A stretch of DNA of 8,845 bases, taken from the NCBI GenBank assembly GCA_003165615.1, contig PLWR01000328.1:1-8845 (forward strand). The letters are read 5' to 3'. Positions 5,588-8,845 of this stretch are shown here, in pieces (positions within the stretch are counted from its first letter, which is position 1; each line of letters begins with the position of its first letter). The notes under the pieces were generated by a model. That model was not told the DNA's origin and did not search any database. It saw only the letters and a list, made by a program, of their open reading frames with translations. This DNA comes from Acidobacteriota bacterium. GTDB lineage: Bacteria > Acidobacteriota > Terriglobia > UBA7540. A program made the translations under genes and the position numbers.

Positions 5588-6334
5588 TCAGTTTACCCAG
5601 CGCCCGTGGTTATCTTTCTTCTCCTCCTGGTCGCGCATGTACACCTCGAATTTCTTGCGCAAGTGGGCGCGCCGCCATTCATGATACTTAAGCTGCCAAC
5701 GATAAGGAAGCGACCAGCCGCGCAGGTAAAGGTACCCAAAAAGCATACCGCCCAGGTGCGCAACGTGGCTGATGCCGGAGCCGGAGCCGAACGAGCTTAC
5801 GAATTCGATGCCTCCCATGATGGCCGCAAACCATTTGGCCTTGATGGGAATGATCCCGTAGAAATAAATGACGCGTTCGGGAAAGAGCATCCCATAAGCC
5901 AGCAGGAGCCCATACACAGCGCCGGAACAACCAATGGTGGGCCCCGGCATTGCCGGTGGGAAGAGCGCATTCAGGGTGACATCAAGGATTCCCGCGCCGA
6001 CGCCCGTAACGAAATAGTAGGTGAGAAATTTTTTGCCGCCCCACTTGCTTTCGAGGTTTGATCCAAACATCCACAATGCAAACAGGTTGAAAAAGATGTG
6101 GAACCATCCCCCGTGGAGGAATAAGTAAGTCACCAATTGCCAAACATGAAATTTGTGAATTACAAGGCCTGCCCACAGCCCGAACCATGCAAGGTAGTCG
6201 ATGGGGTCCAAGCCGAAATAGTTGGCGGGGATGTAAGTGAGAACAAAAACCGCGCTCGTGATGATGATCAGCTTCTTGACCATCGGGGTGAGCGGGGGCA
6301 AGAAGGAATAAGCAACTTGGCGATAAGACGGCAT
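5588..6334 (-). CDS. Rhomboid-family intramembrane serine protease
   Basis: A 248-residue polytopic inner-membrane protein with about six hydrophobic segments. Rhomboids cut transmembrane substrates using a Ser-His dyad. The nucleophile motif is GCSGAVYG (Ser137) and the catalytic His is His193 in SHVAHLGGM. The conserved His74, His79 and Asn83 of HGGWFHIFFN align with the HxxxxHxxxN segment of E. coli GlpG (oxyanion-hole region). The N-terminal KLIIITSAVFVLTYI (21-35) is segment 1, and the tail after residue 210 is charged and cytoplasmic. The frame stays open to 6556, but residues before Met at 6334 are low-complexity and partly encoded by a G-rich tract. MPSYRQVAYSFLPPLTPMVKKLI is a typical rhomboid start, so I chose 6334 although no strong ribosome site precedes it. 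Substrate is unknown, and there is no obvious link to the downstream B12 unit. Confidence 0.92.
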   Translation of the reverse strand: MPSYRQVAYSFLPPLTPMVKKLIIITSAVFVLTYIPANYFGLDPIDYLAWFGLWAGLVIHKFHVWQLVTYLFLHGGWFHIFFNLFALWMFGSNLESKWGGKKFLTYYFVTGVGAGILDVTLNALFPPAMPGPTIGCSGAVYGLLLAYGMLFPERVIYFYGIIPIKAKWFAAIMGGIEFVSSFGSGSGISHVAHLGGMLFGYLYLRGWSLPYRWQLKYHEWRRAHLRKKFEVYMRDQEEKKDNHGRWVN

Positions 6335-6357
6335 GCATACAAGCGTACCACAAGAAC

Positions 6358-6390
6358 GGGGATTAGGGGCTGGGGCCTGGGGACAGGGGG
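6358..6390 (+). repeat. G-tract array with G-quadruplex potential upstream of the rhomboid gene
   Basis: Five runs of at least four G with short spacers lie on the plus strand: GGGG-ATTA-GGGG-CT-GGGG-CCT-GGGG-ACA-GGGGG. Loops of 2-4 nt fit a parallel quadruplex. It begins 24 bp upstream of the rhomboid ATG, on that gene's template strand. The end of the tract (GGGGAAGC, 6387-6394) has an exact inverted copy GCTTCCCC at 6458-6465, so it may belong to a larger repeat element. Confidence 0.5.
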
Positions 6391-6507
6391 AAGCGCTGCT
6401 GTCTGCTGAAAAGAGGCTAGTGATCCTACTCCCATCAACTGGGGACTTTGCCAGCCAGCTTCCCCGGGAATAACCCAACCGCTTAGGATTTGTGATAAAA
6501 TGCAGGG

Positions 6508-6753
6508 GTGCCGACGGTTCTCCGATTTGACGGGTTGCGAGTGGTAATCTACCCAAACGATCACCGGCCTGCGCATGTCCATGTGATCGGTAGCGGGCGC
6601 GAAGCAGTATTCAAGTTGAATTGTCCGGCGGGACCGGTTGAACTCCGTGAAAATTATGGATTCTCACGGCGGGAGATCACGCCTTGGCAAGGCGTGTTGA
6701 GAAAGCACTTGCAGGAGTTATGTCAGGAGTGGGGGGAGATTCATGGCGCATAA
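6508..6753 (+). CDS. DUF4160 domain protein, possible partner in a toxin-antitoxin-like pair
   Basis: An 81-residue protein that matches the small DUF4160 family end to end. It opens MPTVLRFDGLRVVIYPNDH and has the conserved PAHVHV histidine motif (residues 21-26). The strand REAVFKL follows, then GF (51-52) and a C-terminal helix ending in EWGEI. The start is GTG 6508, because the family begins MPTVLR and the nearby ATG at 6500 is in another frame. The sequence TGATAAAAT just upstream could be a -10, implying a very short or absent leader. The gene overlaps the next one by 11 bp, so the two are translationally coupled. DUF4160 and DUF2442 genes are often found side by side, and this arrangement has led to their prediction as a toxin-antitoxin-type module. 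No biochemical function is established to my knowledge. The domain call is firm; the function is inference. Confidence 0.85.
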   Translation: MPTVLRFDGLRVVIYPNDHRPAHVHVIGSGREAVFKLNCPAGPVELRENYGFSRREITPWQGVLRKHLQELCQEWGEIHGA

Positions 6754-7156
6754 TGATAACTTCGAATTGGCGAACCAGCGGGCACGGGACGTTGGAGCGT
6801 CAATGCCCCGGGCCGTCTCGGCGCGTTACGACCGCAAGCACGGGCGCATCGTGATTCATCTCAGTTCAAATCTGATACTGAGTTTCTCGCCGCGAGATGC
6901 GCAAGGGCTTCAGCATGCCAAGCCCTCGCAATTGGAAGAAATTGAGATCACTCCATCGGGCTTGGGAATTCACTTTCCCAAGCTCGATGCAGACATTTTC
7001 GTGCCAGGACTGTTAGAGGGATTCCTCGGTTCGAAAAAGTGGATGGCTTCGCGGCTTGGTCAAGCTGGCGGCAAATCCCGCAGCCGGGCCAAGCGGGCTG
7101 CCTCCAAGGCCAATGGAAGTCTGGGAGGCAGGCCTCGACAGGCGCTGGCGCATTAA
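6743..7156 (+). CDS. DUF2442 domain protein with basic, AT-hook-like C-terminal tail
   Basis: A 137-residue protein whose residues 20-95 match DUF2442. AVSARYDRKHGRIVIHLSSN leads to the conserved block GLGIHFPKLDADIFVPGLLE (73-92), equivalent to the family's G..LHWP.LD.D..V..LL. Residues 102-137 are a Lys/Arg/Ala/Ser/Gly-rich tail ending in GGRPRQ, which resembles an AT-hook core (GRP flanked by basic residues). This suggests nucleic-acid binding. The ATG at 6743 has a purine-rich ribosome site (GGGGGAG) five bases away and overlaps the DUF4160 gene by 11 bp. If the pair is toxin-antitoxin-like, the DNA-binding-looking member would be the likelier antitoxin/autoregulator, but this is inference from context. 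The tail makes the protein longer than a minimal DUF2442 domain. Confidence 0.85.
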   Translation: MAHNDNFELANQRARDVGASMPRAVSARYDRKHGRIVIHLSSNLILSFSPRDAQGLQHAKPSQLEEIEITPSGLGIHFPKLDADIFVPGLLEGFLGSKKWMASRLGQAGGKSRSRAKRAASKANGSLGGRPRQALAH

Positions 7157-7291
7157 CAGATAGCCTACAAAAATGGCCATACCCTTTTCTCCGGCCAGAC
7201 ACCCGGCGGCAACGGGGGGTGGGCAATCCGGGCGCACCGGGGTCATCACCGGGGCCTTCAGCATAAACTGACGTGCAAATCCCGGCCCCCG

Positions 7292-8845
7292 TCACATAAT
7301 TGCCGTGGGCGGCGCAGGCTCCTCCGGGGTTCCGGCGTTTGCCAGCGGGACTAGCACCAAGGCAATGATCAACACGAAAAGCGCAATCAGCGCGATCCCG
7401 ACGGGAAAGTATTGGAACGGCGGCGCCCATTTCAGGAGGGTAATACCATGGCCCGACCCCACCAGACCGGCGACGGCCAACCCACACAGGGCCTCACCGG
7501 CGATAAGTCCCGAGGCCGTAAGCACACCGGCATTATCCACGCGGGCTTTCTGGGCATCATTCAAACTTCGACGATCCCGCAGCTTGTCCGTGACCCAGCG
7601 GATGACGCCACCGATGAAGATGGCAAAGGTGGTCCCGAGTGGTAGATACATGCCTACGGCGAAGAGCATCACGCTTTTTACTTCGATCATGATCAGAGCG
7701 ATGCCCATCAGGATTCCCACAATCACCAGTGGCCACGCCATATCACCGCCCACGATGCCTTTGGCGAGCATCGCCATCAGCCCGGCTTGTGGCGCGGGCA
7801 ATGCGGGACTGCCGAAGTGGTACGCTTTGTCGAGAATCGCCAGCGGGAAGAAGAGCACCAGGGAAGCGACCACGACGCCCAACAGGTCGCCGACCTGCAT
7901 TTTGGCGGGTGTGCCGCCCAGAATGTACCCCACCTTGAGATCCTGCAACATCTCACCGGCCACAGCGGAAGAGACGCAGACTACCGCGGCAATACCGAGC
8001 ACGGCCGTGACGCCACCGGTGCCGGAGACGCCCAGGGCCACCATCAGCAGGGCGGCAATAACCAGCGTGCAAAGCGTCAACCCGGACACAGGATTATTGG
8101 AGGAGCCAATCATTCCCACCAGATTTCCGGAGACGGCGGCGAAGAAGAAGCCAAGAATAATCATTACCAGCGCGGCAACCACTGCGCCCGATATGACTTG
8201 CGAGCGCGTGAGATTCCCCGCACCGCCGATGAAGAAATAATACAGCGCGATCATCGCCACAAACACCACGCCCACGCCGGCAAAGATCACCTTGGAACTC
8301 AGGTCGCGGTCGGTGCGGTTGCTGGCCTCATGCGCAGCGGCGGATTTCTTGAGGTCGGTGATGGCACGCGCCATGCCGGCGCCCAGTTGCTTGCGCATCT
8401 TGAACAGGGTGTAGGATGCGCCCACCAGCATTCCACCCACGGCGATGGGACGCACCACCGAAAAATAAATTGCCTGTGCCAGCAGCGTCCACGGGAGCGG
8501 TTGGCCGCCCGCCTGGGAAGCCTGAATCGTGGGTCCAAGAACAAAGGTCAGCAGCGGAACGAGCAGCCCCCAAGCCAGCACGCCACCGGCAAAATTCAGA
8601 GATGCCAGCCGCGGACCGATGATGTAACCGACTCCAAGATAAGCCGGGCTCACGTCCGGGGTGGTGAAGACCGTGGCCCCGCCGGTTACAGCGGTGGCCA
8701 CGTTGGGATTCGTACTGGTGCGCAACAACAGTTTTTTCCCCAGGGCGCTGATGTTGACGGGGAATGTGTTGTTCGCCGAAAAGACGTTTATCGCACCCAG
8801 CAGGTACATAAATCCGCCAAAGCCCATGTTGGCAAACAGAATCTT
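7292..8845 (-). CDS. OPT-family oligopeptide/metal-chelate transporter (N-terminus outside window)
   Basis: The frame is open to the window edge: six sense codons (K-I-L-F-A-N) precede the first Met at 8827, so this Met is probably internal. About 517 residues are visible, against roughly 600-700 for bacterial OPT proteins, so an N-terminal part is missing. The protein is almost entirely hydrophobic membrane segments. It shows the family block MIGSSNNPVSGLTLCT (239-254 from the Met at 8827) and a conserved SSAVAGEMLQDLKVGYILG segment. The cytoplasmic loop KMRKQLGAGMARAITDLKKS separates two membrane bundles. OPT transporters are proton-coupled inner-membrane importers of small peptides or, in the YSL branch, metal chelates. 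The substrate is not predictable here. The gene converges on the DUF2442 gene with a 135-bp gap that holds no clear terminator. The C-terminal tail GTPEEPAPPTAIM is unstructured. Confidence 0.92.
   Translation of the reverse strand, partial: KILFANMGFGGFMYLLGAINVFSANNTFPVNISALGKKLLLRTSTNPNVATAVTGGATVFTTPDVSPAYLGVGYIIGPRLASLNFAGGVLAWGLLVPLLTFVLGPTIQASQAGGQPLPWTLLAQAIYFSVVRPIAVGGMLVGASYTLFKMRKQLGAGMARAITDLKKSAAAHEASNRTDRDLSSKVIFAGVGVVFVAMIALYYFFIGGAGNLTRSQVISGAVVAALVMIILGFFFAAVSGNLVGMIGSSNNPVSGLTLCTLVIAALLMVALGVSGTGGVTAVLGIAAVVCVSSAVAGEMLQDLKVGYILGGTPAKMQVGDLLGVVVASLVLFFPLAILDKAYHFGSPALPAPQAGLMAMLAKGIVGGDMAWPLVIVGILMGIALIMIEVKSVMLFAVGMYLPLGTTFAIFIGGVIRWVTDKLRDRRSLNDAQKARVDNAGVLTASGLIAGEALCGLAVAGLVGSGHGITLLKWAPPFQYFPVGIALIALFVLIIALVLVPLANAGTPEEPAPPTAIM

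Noticed and set aside
5438..6061. 207-codon plus-strand frame
   Set aside because: It covers the riboswitch and the antisense of the rhomboid gene and shows no domain.
6335..6556. N-terminal extension of the rhomboid to 6556
   Set aside because: The added 74 residues are low-complexity, cover the G-rich tract and overlap the divergent DUF4160 start. Family proteins begin near MPSYRQ.
7157..7291. Possible bidirectional terminator between DUF2442 and OPT genes
   Set aside because: GGGGCC (7251-7256) and GGCCCC (7284-7289) can pair, and CACCGGGG is directly repeated (7235, 7247). The loop is long, no T-tract follows on either strand, and the right arm is too short to trust.
7305..8240. 311-codon plus-strand frame
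   Set aside because: It is antisense to the OPT transporter and its Pro/Ser/Thr/Arg-rich composition is typical of an antisense shadow.
1..8845. CRISPR arrays, tRNA or rRNA genes, and transposase genes
   Set aside because: No regularly spaced direct repeats, no tRNA-like or rRNA sequence and no transposase or integrase motifs were seen. The repeats present are short non-coding palindromes.

Overview
The window looks like a chromosomal segment of a moderately GC-rich Gram-negative bacterium, most likely an Acidobacteriota member. This is inferred from a TonB-dependent receptor that carries an N-terminal carboxypeptidase-regulatory-like domain, from scattered ~100-bp palindromic intergenic repeats, and from the mix of genes. 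No rRNA, tRNA or other marker confirms the taxon.

Layout. Positions 1-1427 (+ strand): the 3' end of a MarR-family regulator, a promoter with a possible operator, then a nitroreductase and a DoxX-family membrane protein whose genes overlap by 8 bp. Positions 1428-1837: no intact gene. This stretch holds a 5' fragment of a MidA/NDUFAF7-like methyltransferase gene on the - strand and a pair of GC-rich hairpins. Positions 1838-5568 (- strand): a vitamin B12 module. In transcription order it has a promoter, a cobalamin riboswitch, an intrinsic terminator in the leader, a BtuB-like TonB-dependent receptor, a ~100-bp palindromic repeat, and a DUF71/COG2102 PP-loop ATPase. Positions 5588-6334 (- strand): a rhomboid intramembrane protease, with a G-quadruplex-type tract upstream. 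Positions 6508-7156 (+ strand): an overlapping DUF4160-DUF2442 pair, possibly a toxin-antitoxin module. Positions 7292-8845 (- strand): an OPT-family oligopeptide transporter cut by the window edge.

How the genes fit together. The MarR-nitroreductase-DoxX block looks like a regulated redox or quinone/electrophile-stress unit. The riboswitch-btuB-DUF71 block is the most informative part. The riboswitch and receptor point to corrinoid uptake, and the downstream gene is commonly labelled diphthine-ammonia ligase, a reaction bacteria do not need. Its position supports a role in B12 salvage instead. A second palindromic repeat lies inside the 5' end of the btuB reading frame and makes the start codon uncertain.
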